Shown here: in pieces, positions 53,301 through 64,000 of the stretch
How positions within the stretch are numbered: position 1 is the first letter of the stretch
How the letters are laid out: each line of letters starts with the position of its first letter
From: Chara braunii
Lineage: Eukaryota; Streptophyta; Charophyceae; Charales; Characeae
NCBI GenBank assembly: GCA_003427395.1
Contig: BFEA01000057.1
Span: 3,223,478-3,287,477 of the forward strand
Length of the DNA: 64,000 bases
Direction: 5' to 3'
Made by a program: the position numbers and the translations under genes
The notes under the pieces: model-generated
What the model was told of the DNA's origin: nothing
Seen by the model: the letters and a program-made list of their open reading frames with translations, nothing else
The model's database searches: none

Positions 53301-54238
53301 GCATGTGCTGATCTTTTGTGCTCAGAACGTCGCCTGGAATGCTAGTAAGTCTCGTACCTGAGCTCGGACCAGGGGATATAGCTCTGGGTACAGACGTGTT
53401 AGACACCCGTGTTTATTGAGTAAAATTCTGGTATACTCCACGCTTGAAGCCTTCATCCCCTAGCGCAGGAGCTGCCAATCCTCAAGGTTGATGTCCTGCA
53501 GCTTGCTTGCATTCTCCCTGGGCAAAGATGTCATCCCTGAGTAAAAATATAACCCGACAAATGCTAATACTGTATTAGTGGGTCTCCCGGAGGCTTTTCC
53601 CCTAATTGAAGAGTAGGGTGCTATGATACCTTTCCTGTGTATTAACTTCAGTTCGGCTATGTCCTGGGTTGCACGTGAGCACACGAAGCGTTCAGTGATG
53701 ACAGGTACTGTGTACAATCTTGAGTTCTTAGGGTAAAACTGTGTTCTATTTGGGAGGGGCAGTCTATGTCAGACTACCAGTCGATGAAAATGAGGCTATC
53801 TTTGACGTTATCATGCACCCTCCATGAGGGAAGTCTATGCGTAGAGGCAGACTCAGTACTACTCGTTAGTAAAAGCGGTGATTGGATGATTTCATGCTTT
53901 ATACGTTTCAGGGTACCTTGCGTCTCACCTAGGCACGAGCTGCACCCAGTAAAGTTGTTCTTTGCGTATGAGCGGGAAAACCTCAGACAACTGTCTGTGT
54001 TTGGCTGTAAGAAGGCTTTAGCTGATATCTACTAATTGTCATTGGCTTAAACAACCTTTGTTGAGCTGGAGGAGGGTTAGCCTGCAAGCTCCTTGGTCTT
54101 GAGTCCAAGTGTTAATGCAATGGGCCATTGCAGAGAGTTGGTAGCGAGAACGCGCTAGGCGTGACTTGCATGTTGTACCGGTATAAAACGGAAGGCTGGG
54201 AAAAGAATGCTGTCAAAGATGTTTAACCTCAAGTCAAA
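50372..54238. other. Long region with no gene seen
   Basis: Balanced composition. Open frames are under about 95 codons on both strands and lack motifs. A C run lies at about 52660-52668. AATAAA-type words occur near 51435 and 51687. The 3' end may be the untranslated leader or LTR of element C, but I found no repeat pair to prove it. Confidence 0.45.
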
Positions 54239-54409
54239 ATGATGAGAGAACATGCGCTGGAGTTAGTGAAAGAACAAGACGTTATCGGATATATTATCTA
54301 TTTTCTTGGAGCAGATGAAAAGTTGCACAGTACATTCTTATTCTTTGAAACCTTTGATTTGGCAAAAAGGAAGGAGGGTCGTCCGTTATCAGCAGTGAAT
54401 CTGCCATGA
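54239..54409 (+). pseudogene. Accessory unit C1 (fragment)
   Basis: A 56-residue frame (MMREHALELVKEQDVIGY...). It shares the nucleotide word AAGACGTTATCGGATAT and the peptide DVIGY with unit C2 at about 55115. C1 is a partial copy with no downstream half. An unknown family, first in the array. Confidence 0.45.
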
Positions 54410-54951
54410 CTATCATCCACCAGAATTGAATCGGCTATCACGCCTCAGATGACCAGCAACACTCAACGCGAGCAAAATACAGTTGACGAGTGAGGAAACA
54501 CTAGGATAAACTACATTACATTGTTCAAGAGGCAGAAGTGAGAGGGAAGCCTTCGTACCACTAAGAGATGGACTGTGTTGATCAACAGTGTATTACCAGA
54601 ATCCGACCAGTGAAGCAATCTGAGCACCCTTGATGTTTGAATCAGTCATCCAGGCCGAAGAGGTTTCCCCAAAACTCTGCGGTAATCGTCATTCACATGA
54701 GTACAACCCAACCATCTCCTGTCAACGAGTCGCTCCTGGCCAGCGGGTTGGTATTGTCTGCTCTCAAGCAAACTACCTCAGATCATCTGTCTGTTCTGTA
54801 GGACAAATCTCGTACCAGCTTCAGAATTAGCTAGACTGCCTAGCAATTTGCAAGTTTTCTCAGAGTTTCATCACTAAGTGGTTTGCGCATAGTGACTTGT
54901 TATTTCCGCAGCATTTGGCTATTCGGGTCACCTGAAGGTTTCAATTAAGAT

Positions 54952-55600
54952 TTGACCAGCAAATCGGACAACTCATGTACTTCATCTGAGGTAGTCAGGC
55001 CAGTTACTAAGATCATCAGAAAACCAGTAGTAAAATTGTCCCAACACATGAGTGCAGTTCAGTCGTCCCCAATCAGTGGGTCAGTCTTGGCCAGCCTCAA
55101 CAAGATATCCCTCAAAGACGTTATCGGATATCAGTATGTCAGTGCTGTTGGCTTCAGCCGAAGGGATTTATCAGCCTTTGTTGTCCATACCAGTTTCGCA
55201 CGGGGCTCTATTCATGACCTGAGGATCTATCTGAAGAAGGGGAAGGAGACCCATGAGCAGTTTGATTCGGTCTGGGTCACAACTGCCCGGTATCTTGAGG
55301 AGAGAGAGAGGGAGCTCGATTAGACTGGGTACAAAACTCATTCGCAGTTTCGGACCGAAGCTCTATACTGACTATCCCAAACCTTCAGTACCCTTCACTC
55401 TCACAGACGGCTCTTGTTGGGGCGACCTGGTGGATCTGGCAAGGAGGTACAACTCTCCAGCAGTGATCGATTACGAGGCAGTGACTGAACCCTCAGATTT
55501 CCTGCATCTCAAACGAGGGATTTTCTCTCGACCATACCTTCCCACATTATGGGAGAAGTTTTGTGCCATGGTTGACTTCTGCATCATGGGACTTGGATGA
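54952..55600 (+). pseudogene. Accessory unit C2
   Basis: The first half, 54952-55323, has KDVIGYQYVSAVGFSRRDLS, AFVVHTSFARGSIHDLRIYL and an amphipathic WVTTARYLEERERELD. A slip in a GA repeat near 55310 moves the second half to another frame (to 55600): YPKPSVPFTLTDGSCWGDLV, IFSRPYLPTLWEKFCAMVDF. This is the fullest unit in the array and shows the module plan: strand-rich core, charged helix, Pro/Leu turn, Trp-containing helix. Bases 54630-54830 look like a further degraded copy (CACATGAGTACAACCCAACC versus CACATGAGTGCAGTTCAGTC). Confidence 0.5.
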
Positions 55601-56625
55601 AAGTGCTCAGAGCTTGCAGGTTTCAGGTGGCTCTACATCCAGAGACCACAGCCTCAGAGAGTACGGAGACATGGTCGAAAGCACAAGAGTCAGACAGTAA
55701 ATGAGGGATTGAGTGTGAGGTTCTGAGGGACGAGTGAGGACTCTTGACTAGTGCTGGCCATACTCTCTACATGTGTACTTTCTGAGACAATTATGAGTTC
55801 TCATTCTTCCCTCACTTAACTTTGTCATTGCTCGAGTCAGTCAGTCTTGCTTCCTGCATTGTCATTGCTGATGATTGCATTTCTCTGATGATTCTGTCAC
55901 AGTTCTAAAAAACTAGTAAATTGGCAAAATTGCTGCATGCATGACATATCAGAATTTTATGATTATTATTTGCATGATTCTCTGTTGTTCCGAATCAAAA
56001 TAAAAGATTCCCAAGACTGGGGACCGGCGAAGACCACAATTGAAGGGTCTCGCTCGAAGCCGGACGCACACAACAGGAAGGGATATGCCTTATTTAATTT
56101 ATCTTATTTATTGGAGACAACTACGAAATCCTGCGTGACAGCCTGTTGGCTTTCTCGTCGCCTGAAGAGGCCTGACTAGAAAAAGTGCGACAAAAATGGC
56201 GCCGTGCCGGGGATATGAAAATTTTTTGTGTCCGGAACGAGCATGGGTCAGCAACAACTTTAAGTTTTAATTAGGACTTGAGAATTGTTGAGAGTAATCT
56301 GATTTTCAGATCGACTCTGACGTCTTGATTGAGCTATTGATTTCTTGGAAGTTCTAGTTGCTAACTGAGTCTTATCTCTTCTTGTGTGAGGTACCACACT
56401 GGACTGGAGAAGGAGATTGACATTACCTGTTAGAGAGGATCAGGCTTGATCTCAGGTATGCCTTATGAGCCTATGATGTCCTTGAAACACTGAGAAGGAA
56501 AAAAACGAGTCAGGAGCCAAGAGACTTCATCAAGAATGCTAACTTCTGATGCATTTAAAGGGATATTTCCCTATTAATATGAGCATTGTTGGGTCTACCA
56601 TTCTGGTAATTCTACCATATGCGTA

Positions 56626-56865
56626 GTGCTGGCTCACTTCTTGGAGGGAGATATCTACGATATACGTCCTTATGTCAAGAAGGGAGAATGCGACGATAGT
56701 GAGGCCTTTAACTGGTTATGGGGAATTGCAATCCAATCTATTTACGATGAAAAAACAGATTTAGTCAAGCGGAAGAAGAAGGTGGAATGGGAATTAATGC
56801 CAATAACTTATGAGACAACCTCGATCCCTTATATTCCAGACATCTACTGCGACGAGAGTAACTGA
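56626..56865 (+). pseudogene. Accessory unit C3
   Basis: FLEGDIYDIRPYVKKGECDD aligns with IHDLRIYLKKGKETHE of C2, and the following WLWGIAIQSIYDEKTDLVKR with its charged helix. Ends TTSIPYIPDIYCDESN. It lacks the last helix. The ~1 kb between C2 and C3 shows no unit. Confidence 0.45.
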
Positions 56866-56914
56866 CTGCCAATCATTAATATGGTACTGAAGTGGAAGGA
56901 ATGAATGTATTGTC

Positions 56915-57345
56915 ATGAGAACGAAGGAAATCTCAGCGGAGGAAATCGAACAGCGAAGGTCAAAATTTGGCAGAGGTTCAGGTCCAAGCAATGAGAAAGT
57001 TGAGTGCCTTATGAAATCGTTGAATACTCTAAGTAAGAGAGAAATGTTCCCATATGAGGTTGTCAAGTACGAAATGATGGGAACAGGAATGACTCTATAT
57101 TTTAACATTTTACTTCATCGACCTGGACATGTATGATGCGAGGGTTTATGTCCTTAAAGAGAGGAGTGTTGAGGCTGTGTATGAGAGATGTTGGGGATTC
57201 GCTGAGGAGGTTATTCTGAGAGAGAAAGAAAAACTTGAGAGGGAGAATAAGTGCTTCTTTGGATCAACTCGGTTTGCTGTCTTTGCAGGGTTCCCAACTC
57301 CTCCTTTACCCGGTATCAGTCTGTGAAGGAACAATTGGGCTGCGG
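56915..57345 (+). pseudogene. Accessory unit C4
   Basis: First frame 56915-57136 (EKVECLMKSLNTLSKREMFP, YEVVKYEMMGTGMT), then a +1 shift near 57110 into DMYDARVYVLKERSVEAVYE and the charged helix CWGFAEEVILREKEKLEREN, with AGFPTPPLPGISL ending at a TGA; NNWAAVIKLALKMK follows in frame. The same plan as C2 and C5. Confidence 0.5.
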
Positions 57346-57391
57346 TGATTAAACTTGCATTGAAGATGAAAGGAAGAGATTAAGGGCACAA

Positions 57392-57903
57392 ATGAGTCGG
57401 CCATATGTACCTCTAAAAGTGAGACCCTGGTTTAGGCTGGGAGTAGGATATAGAAGGCTGAGTAAGGAAGATTCTGATAAACTACTTGATTCTCTTAACT
57501 CTATAACAAGGAGAGTCGTGATTCCCTACGAGATTGTGAGGTATGAAACACTAAAGAGTCTGGGATGGAAACTTGATGGTTTGTATGTTCTCACTTGCGA
57601 TTTTATCGACCGTGATGACCGTGATGAGTTTGATATTGGGATCTACGTGCCGCGATATAGGTTCGAAAAGTGTATTAGTGGCTGATGCTGGCAACGACAT
57701 CGGGTATTGTGCATGGAGAAAAAAAAAGACTTGAACGAGAGGGGGAGAGTTTCTCTTGGAGCACCTATGTCAGGTCCTTTACTGGGATACCATCTCTGCC
57801 TGTTGAGGGGCTTATGTTTTCAAGGGACAATTGGTCAGTCATGGTAGATTTTGTATGGAAGGTGAAGAGAGCTCAAGAAGAATACTCTCAGCAGCAAGAA
57901 TAA
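57392..57903 (+). pseudogene. Accessory unit C5
   Basis: 57392-57685: KLLDSLNSITRRVVIPYEIV, RYETLKSLGWKLDGLYVLTC and DEFDIGIYVPRYRFEKC. A shift at the stop near 57685 leads to IVHGEKKRLEREGESFSWST, FTGIPSLPVEGLMFSRDNWS and VMVDFVWKVKRAQEEYSQQQ. Very close in plan to C4 (VVIPYEIVRYE versus MFPYEVVKYE), so these two are probably the most recent duplicates. Confidence 0.5.
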
Positions 57904-57906
57904 CTG

Positions 57907-58385
57907 CTATGGGAGGTAGACTTTATGAAGTAATTGGATTTAATAATCCTTTTGTAATCTTGAGATACGAAACTTGTGTAAGAGGGCGAATAATATTTCA
58001 CATTCCAGTAGTCAAGTTCCTGAACACGGGCAGCCTGGATGTAAGGATTTACGCTTCAGTATGTCTAGAGAAGGAAGTTGATTATTTGGAATATCGGTTA
58101 GGGGTTTATACTAGTCTTATAAGGACAAAAAAGTGGCTGAAAAATTTACAGAGGAAAGTAACATGGGGAGAAGGAATAAGGCGATTTGAGAGGCTCCCTA
58201 GTTTTCTAACTACTGATGGTTTTGACGACAGGAGAGACTGGATGCCTCTTCTGGAAACTATTGTCATAGTAGGCAATGCAAGGGAGAGTGACTCCATAGT
58301 GATGATAAAGTCCCTACTCCTAAATACTTTCGAACACCAGTTCGAGGTCCCTGACTATATTCATCCTGAGATCTACCTCGTCTGA
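57907..58385 (+). CDS. Accessory unit C6
   Basis: An open stretch from ATG 57910 (MGGRLYEVIGFNNPFVILRY), the longest uninterrupted unit, about 158 residues. LDVRIYASVCLEKEVDYLEY matches the DxRxY strand and charged helix; RFERLPSFLTTDGFDDRRDW matches the Pro/Leu turn and Trp helix. It ends PEIYLV at TGA 58383-58385. Function unknown. Confidence 0.45.
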
Positions 58386-58408
58386 CATTGTTCATGATGG
58401 TCGATAAT

Positions 58409-58550
58409 GCCTGGTACGGTTGAGCAGTTAACTTTCGGGGTTGTATTGGAAGGCAGAGTTGTTAAGACAAAAGAGACTCTTCGGATCTCAGACAGAAGCC
58501 TCTCTACTATAGATGAACTTGAGTTTTTGCAACCTTTTTTGATCGGATGA
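58409..58550 (+). pseudogene. Accessory unit C7 (fragment)
   Basis: A short frame MPGTVEQLTFGVVLEGRVVK ... ELEFLQPFLIG, ending at TGA 58548-58550. It matches only the first strands of the module (GVVLEGRVVK). The next frame (58548-58661) adds IGYLLKVVKVRITKRILYH. A remnant copy. Confidence 0.35.
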
Positions 58551-58699
58551 GAGATTCTACTCTGAGGGCCGTCACTGACCAGACTGAGATCGGCTACTTA
58601 CTGAAGGTGGTGAAAGTGAGAATTACGAAGAGAATATTATATCACTCTTCTAGAGAATGAGTCTCTCTAGCCAGAAGAATCAGTAGTGGTTCGTAAACA

Positions 58700-58966
58700 A
58701 TGCAATTCGTTTATGAGATTATAGATCTGACACGATACTTTATGATTCGGGGTACTGTAAAACGGTATAACAGAAGATTGAGTAGGGATGGTGAAAGAAA
58801 ATTGATTGAGGATTATATTGGAAGACTGAGAAGAATTGCTTTGCCTTTGATCACCACCCAGTCTATTATTGCCTACACTCTCTATATACAAAACTCCCAA
58901 GGGGTAAAGCAAACAAGGGAAGAGAGAAACGAACCTGTATCTCTGGCAAGAAGAGTGAGAGATTGA
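58700..58966 (+). pseudogene. Accessory unit C8
   Basis: MQFVYEIIDLTRYFMIRGTV (first 20 residues), then RYNRRLSRDGERKLIEDYIG and LRRIALPLITTQSIIAYTLY. It compares with the RLSKEDSDKLLDSLNSITRR and VVIPYEIVRYE block of C5, so this is the N-terminal half of a unit. It stops at TGA 58964-58966, 75 bp before the gag ATG. Confidence 0.4.
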
Positions 58967-59040
58967 TAAATAAGAAAGGGGAGGACAGAAGTGGCAGAGA
59001 GAGAGAGAGAAGAAAGTATCAGGGAGAGTTTATGGTCAAA

Positions 59041-61502
59041 ATGGCAGGACGAGGGTGACCAAGCTCTTTTGCAGGAACTAATGAAGAGACCTTGGTAGGA
59101 GATATACGAGAACTGGTCAAGAGATTTGACATTATAAAAGGAGGGTCAGATATCACAAGAGCAAAGAGGCCAGACGAGATGATTCCATGCTTCAGAATGC
59201 CTCAAGTAAATTATTTCTTGGATGAATATGAGTTATTCGGTCTCAATTATGGTTGGACAGATAAACAACGGCTTAAGCACCTTTTATCCTATTGTGACAC
59301 TGACTCGAGGTTGGTTGTTCAAGAATTGACGGAAGGGACCACTACCTGGGAAGAGGTCAAAGAAATAATGAAAAAAAAATTTGAGAAAGATTCTGTTCCA
59401 ACAACTACCAAGGATTTCCTCAATATCAGAAGAGCTAAGTATGACAATTTCAACGTGTTTCTCCATACCTTTATCAGAACAGCCAGAAGAATTTCATATT
59501 TGGATGAAGCTCAGAGGTGCCATATTTTTCTGACCAACTTTACTGACAATGAAAGACAGACTGTTCTTAATCAAGCTGAACACTACCTCTCAGATGGGAT
59601 GAAATGGTTGCAATTGTCAGAACTCTACCTACAGTTTCTCACAAGAAATGGTTATTGGATCAAATCAGCACATTTGCCAAAGACTGGGAGATTGAAAATG
59701 GTATGAATAGAGGGAACAATCTGAGTGCTGAAAATATTATTCAACGAGTTATGACCAGTTATATGCCTGCCAATCATGCTGCAGACGAGAAAAGAAAGAA
59801 GAAGGCAGAAAATGAAGATGATGAGGATTATGATGATGATGATGATGATGATGATGAAGGCTATGGTAAAAGAGGGGATTCCTCCGAGTCTAGAAAAAAT
59901 GGAGGTAATAGTGGAAAAGGGAACAGAGAGAGAAGGAAGTACGACGAGCGACCAAGGAAGAGTTTTGTCTGCTATTATTGTGGTGAAGGAGGCCACACTA
60001 CCACTTACCGTAAACCCTTGGAAGAGGATGTGAAGAGTGGGGTAGCTAAAAAGAATGTAAGGGGTCATGTCTGTGACAGTTCATGGAACAAATTAGATCC
60101 CAGGCACCCTGAAGGTATGAGATTTTTTGCCCTTAAACATGAAGAGAAGATGAAGAAAAAGAAGAAGAAAAAAGCTAATGTGAATGTCCACATCCTCATT
60201 GGTGATTTGCCTGAGGAACTTGTGCAGAAAGTGAATGACCATTTTCCATTGATTGGTTTACCATTGCAGTCTCTAACTTTAATGGAAGACATGTCCAATG
60301 AGACATCCTCAAACGAGTTTTTGTTGGGAGAGAGCTTTGCTTCTCAGATTCCTTCTAAGTTAGTGATAATTTCTCCTGGCAAGTCTGCCAGTTCCGTTAG
60401 CATGGTGTCTTTTGAGGGTGATCTACCACCAGGACACATCACGGAACCCAGTGCAGTGATAGGAGAAGCGAGGAACCTTCAAGCACGCTTCACTCCACAA
60501 ATGATAGAGGAAAAAAAGAAAAGGAAGGCCGGAGAGACTCTAATTAACATTCTTGATGATCAAGAACCAGAACCTCTACCCAAAAAGAATGAACAAGGGA
60601 AGAAAAAAAAGTTCATTCTCAAGAGTGAGCTGGAGGATGAAACTGTAATTACAAATGTAATTAGAAAAATGCTGGAGGAGACAAAAGTGACTTTGTCTTT
60701 CAAAGAGGCAATGACTTTAGCACCAAAGTTGAGAGAGGAACTCAAGAAGTTAATTGATAAGAAAATGATGGAAGTTAACTGTCTCGGATCAGTCTTTCCC
60801 ATCCAAGTCAACATGATCTTGCCAGATTGTAAAATGAGATTCGCAACCATGGGCTGTGGGTATTTAACTATCTATATTAATCAGATGAAAATCCGAGCTC
60901 TAGTGGATTCTGGAGCAGAAATGATACTTATCTCTCAGAAAGCTATAGAAGCCTGTGACCCGACTATGGATAAGTCATTGAAACAAATACTAAGTAATAT
61001 TGTTGGAGAACTCTTCGTGGCAGGGTTTATTGACAACTTGCCTATCAGGGTTGGGATGATGTTAGTCGAGTTGTTGGGGTTTGTGGTAGCTGACCTAGAC
61101 CATGATTGTATTTTAGGCACTTCGTTCTTACACATGATGGAAGCGGTTCAGTTCTTTAGTCATGAAGGGTCGTCCTGGATTGGCTTACAAGACCCGAAGA
61201 CTGCAGAGGAACAGACCTTCATGGTCTGTACATCCCATCACCACAAGCATAAGATATCAACCAACTCAGTCAGAAGAGAAGAGTCTGTTGAGAGGATGAT
61301 AAAAATAAAAGGGAAAAACAAACAAGAAGTCAAAGAGGAAGTCTCAGACGATATCAATCAGATTTCAAAGATGATGAAAACTTTTGGCAAGCTCAAAGAT
61401 GAAGATGGGCAGATTGAAGCATTTAAGAAGGTTGTTGAGACTGCCAAGGGTGGGAAAATAGAGTTAAAGTTTGCATCAACTCATCCTTTTTTGGGGAAAT
61501 AG
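59041..61502 (+). pseudogene. gag: Element C gag with zinc knuckle and retropepsin
   Basis: ATG 59041 (MAGRG) is followed by an in-frame TGA at 59056, then the capsid region to about 59640 (VNYFLDEYELFGLNYGWTDK, DSRLVVQELTEGTTTWEEVK), homologous to element A gag. A frameshift near 59640 enters a 632-codon frame ending at TAG 61500-61502. That holds an Asp run encoded by (GAT)n (59817-59860), a zinc knuckle at 59970-60011 whose last Cys is Arg (CYYCGEGGHTTTYR), a basic linker, and the retropepsin loop LVDSGAEMILIS (about 60900) with LDHDCILGTSFLHM. The protease Asp-Ser-Gly is intact. Confidence 0.8.
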
Positions 61503-61504
61503 TC

Positions 61505-63235
61505 ACTGGGTCAGAAAGGAAATACAAGCCCAAGCGGGTGAAGAAGAACCCGGTGCCGATCCTAATAGAAAATGATTATGACGAGGTACTAGAAAAAAAA
61601 AAAAAAGAATTATGAAAGCATTAAGGGAATCTACAAACTTGGGGAATAGGGTCACAAGAGAAAGGTTTGACACGATGGGGATAGGCTTATATCAGTTTAT
61701 CCTACCTAAAGAGAAGGAGTATATCTTCAAAGTGTATGAGGAGTTCTCTGATGCGTTCTCCTTTAATGATGAAGAAAGAGGGCGGTTGGACGTGGATATG
61801 ATCAAGATGGCAAAAATCTGGACAGTTGATCATATTTCATGGAATGACAGGCCAAGCAAGTATGCCCTGAAAGAAGAGGCAGAAGTGATAAAGTATCTTG
61901 ATAAAAACATTGCATCTAATGTTGCTGAACCTGCTAATGGACCGTATGCTAACCACTGGTTTTGATTTTGGAAACCAGAGGGTGGATTGAGATGGATACA
62001 GAATCTTCAGAAGCTCAACTCAGTAACGGTACGTGATGCAGGGAACCTCCCTAATGCTGATGTCCTTTCTGAATCTTGATGCATTTATTCTTTAATTGAT
62101 TTATATTCTGGCTATGATCAGTTTTCCATAGATACCACTACTCGTCCAATGACTGTCATACACACGCCGAGGGGCCTCATTCAAATGTGCGTGGTACCTC
62201 AAGGTTGGACCAATGGTGTGGCAATGGTTCAAAGGGATATGATCCAAGTCATGCAAGACATCTCGCCTGAGATAACCAATCCTTATATTGATGATAATCC
62301 TGTGAAGAGACCTATAGTAAGAGACGAGACTTTGGTTGCTGATGGAGCCAGAAAGTTCGTCTTGGGACATGCTGAAGGGGTAAAGATGATCCTAGAGAGA
62401 CTTCAAAAATATAACCTGACTGCCAGTGGGCCAAATTCCCTTCTCTTTCAAGCAGAAGTAACTATCATAGGCTTTAGATGTTTCTCCAAGGGTAGGACCT
62501 CTTACCCCAAGAAGATAGATAAAATTTTAAACTGACCTCTGCCTCTCAAGCGGGTGACAGACGTCAGAAGCTTCTTGGGTGTTTGTGGGTTCTCGAGGAT
62601 TTTCATCCCTCGTTTTGCTACCCTTGCAGAGCCTCTAAGAGAGATGGTGAGACCAGGGGCTAACTTATCATGGACAAAGAAAAGACAAGTTGCAGCTGAA
62701 ATCGTACAAGAAAAATTAAAGGACGGGGGAGTAGTGTTGGGAGTGCCGTTCTATGATGATGAAGAGGTGAGACCCTTCATCATCGAGGCGCATGGAGAGC
62801 CGATAACTCTTGGGGGTGTACTTGTTCAAAAGGATCAAAATGGAAAAGAGAGACCTTTAAGATTTTAGAGTAGAATTCTTAATTCGACAGAGAGAGGTTA
62901 CACCAGTTCAGGAAAGAGCTACTGGCCATCATCCACTGTCTCAGGTGCTTTAGACACTACCTGCTTGGGAGGAAATTCATCGTGAGGACTGATGCATCTG
63001 CCGTGATTGGTGCCATCAAAGGCTTCAACAAGTAAATCCAACAGTAAGCAGATGGATTGCTTTCATTTGGACTTTTGATTTTAAATTGGAAAAGATTCCT
63101 ACTGAGAAGAACATGACAGATGACTTAAGCCGGATTGAATGGAGAAAAGATAAAGATGAAGATATTAACGGCTTAATAAAAGAATCTTCCTATGTAGATA
63201 ACTTCCTGAATGAGGAAGATGGTGAAGATTATAAG
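61505..63235 (+). pseudogene. pol: Element C reverse transcriptase and RNase H
   Basis: A linker (RKYKPKRVKKNPVPILIEND) shifts frame at an A run near 61600 into MKALRESTNLGNRVTRERFD, then FNDEERGRLDVDMIKMAKIW. A TGA at 61963-61965 interrupts NHWF-FWKPEGG (a Cys codon in related copies). Then LRWIQNLQKLNSVTVRDAGN, SLIDLYSGYDQF, and an intact YIDD (62284-62295). After a TGA near 62533: VTDVRSFLGVCGFSRIF, and RNase H FIIEAHGEPITLGGVLVQ, in which the first catalytic Asp position reads His. The C-terminal part (RTDASAV, MTDDLSRIEW) is in shifted frames to 63235. Confidence 0.8.
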
Positions 63236-64000
63236 TAAAAAGACCTTTACCCGATTCGGGCCTTGTAAAAGTAAAGCAGCGTGAAAAGGTATCTCGCCAG
63301 GAACCAGGAAATGTGAAAGCAACTCAAAGGTCAAGTGGTCAAAGGGCACATCTAAACTAAAGCAAGAAGTCAGTGTTAAAGGTCATTGCCGAAGGACGTA
63401 CCTGTTCGCCAGGGGATGCACATGTCATGTCTGTTCAGATAGGGATGTGTCTATACGTGCAGTCAGTGTGTCTGTTCATACAAAAAGAAAGTGTCTATTC
63501 ACACAATGTAGATGCCTGTTCAGGCAGTGTGTCTGTTCGTCCAAAGTTATGCTTGTTCAAAAGTAAGTCAATAAACAGAGTCCCAGTCTGGTCTAAGTCT
63601 GAGAAACAGTCCAGATCCAGACCTCCAAGTCCAGAATCCAGGCCGAAGGGCCTCAGCAGCAGTAGACCTCATTGGGACAGTACTGGGACACATGCAATGC
63701 AGGGTCTGGGACAAAGGAAGGCCTGGATGAGCTAATGCAGACCCAGTGTGAGGAGGTCAGCGCTATAAAGGAAGCAACCAGCCTCATTCAACGCGAGATC
63801 TCTAATGACATTCTGTGCGTGGAAGTGTTGAAGCACTTGTGCGCCAGCTAGGAGGAGCAGCGCTGGAGGATGAAGATGCGCTAGGAGAGGGAAGAAGACT
63901 GGGCACTGGGAAGAGAAGCAGCCACAGCTGCCCAGCGAGTTAGTAGTAGACTTAGAGGGTTAGTAGTAGTCTTCTATGAGTAGCATCCAGAGTAGATCCT
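63236..64000 (+). repeat. Short tandem repeats and LTR-like promoter region
   Basis: Bases about 63435-63550 contain degenerate repeats around GTGTCTGTTCA. Bases 63600-64000 are GC/AG-rich with CAGGCCGAAGGGCCTC and a TATA box candidate TATAAAG at 63764-63770, in the style of an LTR of another element. No integrase of element C is found. The window ends inside it. Confidence 0.4.

Larger units (their letters stand above)
54239..63235 (+). mobile_element. Ty3/gypsy retrotransposon C with accessory array, truncated
   Basis: An array of about eight related accessory frames (54239-58966) precedes gag (59041), zinc knuckle, retropepsin, RT and RNase H. It is the same lineage as element A: both share FNDxxRGRLDVD, TVRDAG-LPNAD and LIDLYSGYDQF in RT, and both have the accessory module in front of gag. 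After RNase H and a short acidic tail (VDNFLNEEDGEDYK, stop at 63236) no integrase is found, so the 3' part is deleted. LTRs are not seen. Confidence 0.82.

Overview
This window is eukaryotic, plant-lineage nuclear DNA made almost entirely of decayed transposable elements, simple repeats and satellite. It has no operons or Shine-Dalgarno sites. The family mix fits a streptophyte alga such as Chara braunii: Ty3/gypsy elements, one with a primer site matching plant initiator-Met tRNA; a plant-type LINE with a zf-RVT zinc module; a permuted Penelope-like element; and a U6 copy very close to land-plant U6. The species is my inference, not something the sequence proves. The assembly has two large gaps (15229-16093, 27650-28464) and two leftover Nextera mate-pair junctions (8474-8510, 13910-13947); the second is flanked by a false 180-bp duplication.

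Layout. 1-1700: A/T tracts alternating with GC-rich inverted modules. 1724-7480: a Penelope-like element (+) with two 473-bp pseudo-LTRs, each carrying a hammerhead ribozyme, a zinc-knuckle ORF1, then a GIY-YIG endonuclease placed upstream of the reverse transcriptase. 7960-10815: related ~190-bp and ~92-bp tandem repeats. 12420-14977 (-): a coiled-coil zinc-knuckle gag. 16301-24889 (-): gypsy element A (accessory units, gag, protease, RT-RNase H, integrase) with inactivated catalytic sites, split by a TTAA-flanked MITE. 25980-26573: a second copy of that MITE. 26574-32600: non-coding DNA with microsatellites, tandem duplications, a U6 fragment and a U6 retropseudogene. 32669-34906 (-): a 5'-truncated LINE. 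35240-37419: repeat-rich LTR-like DNA. 37420-46471 (-): gypsy element D with both LTRs, a primer-binding site, an intact DDE integrase core and a chromodomain-like tail; a tRNA-Gly(UCC) gene copy lies within it. 47413-48590 (+): a gag fragment. 49895-50371 (+): a hypothetical ORF. 50372-54238: no gene seen. 54239-63235 (+): gypsy element C, a relative of A, with an array of about eight related accessory reading frames in front of gag. 63236-64000: repeats and an LTR-like promoter.

None of the elements looks fully autonomous. Element D is the best preserved (intact integrase, YLDD RT motif), but it has frameshifts and an altered protease active site. The most unusual content is the permuted Penelope-like element with its ribozymes and gag-like ORF1, and the multiplied accessory module shared by elements A and C.
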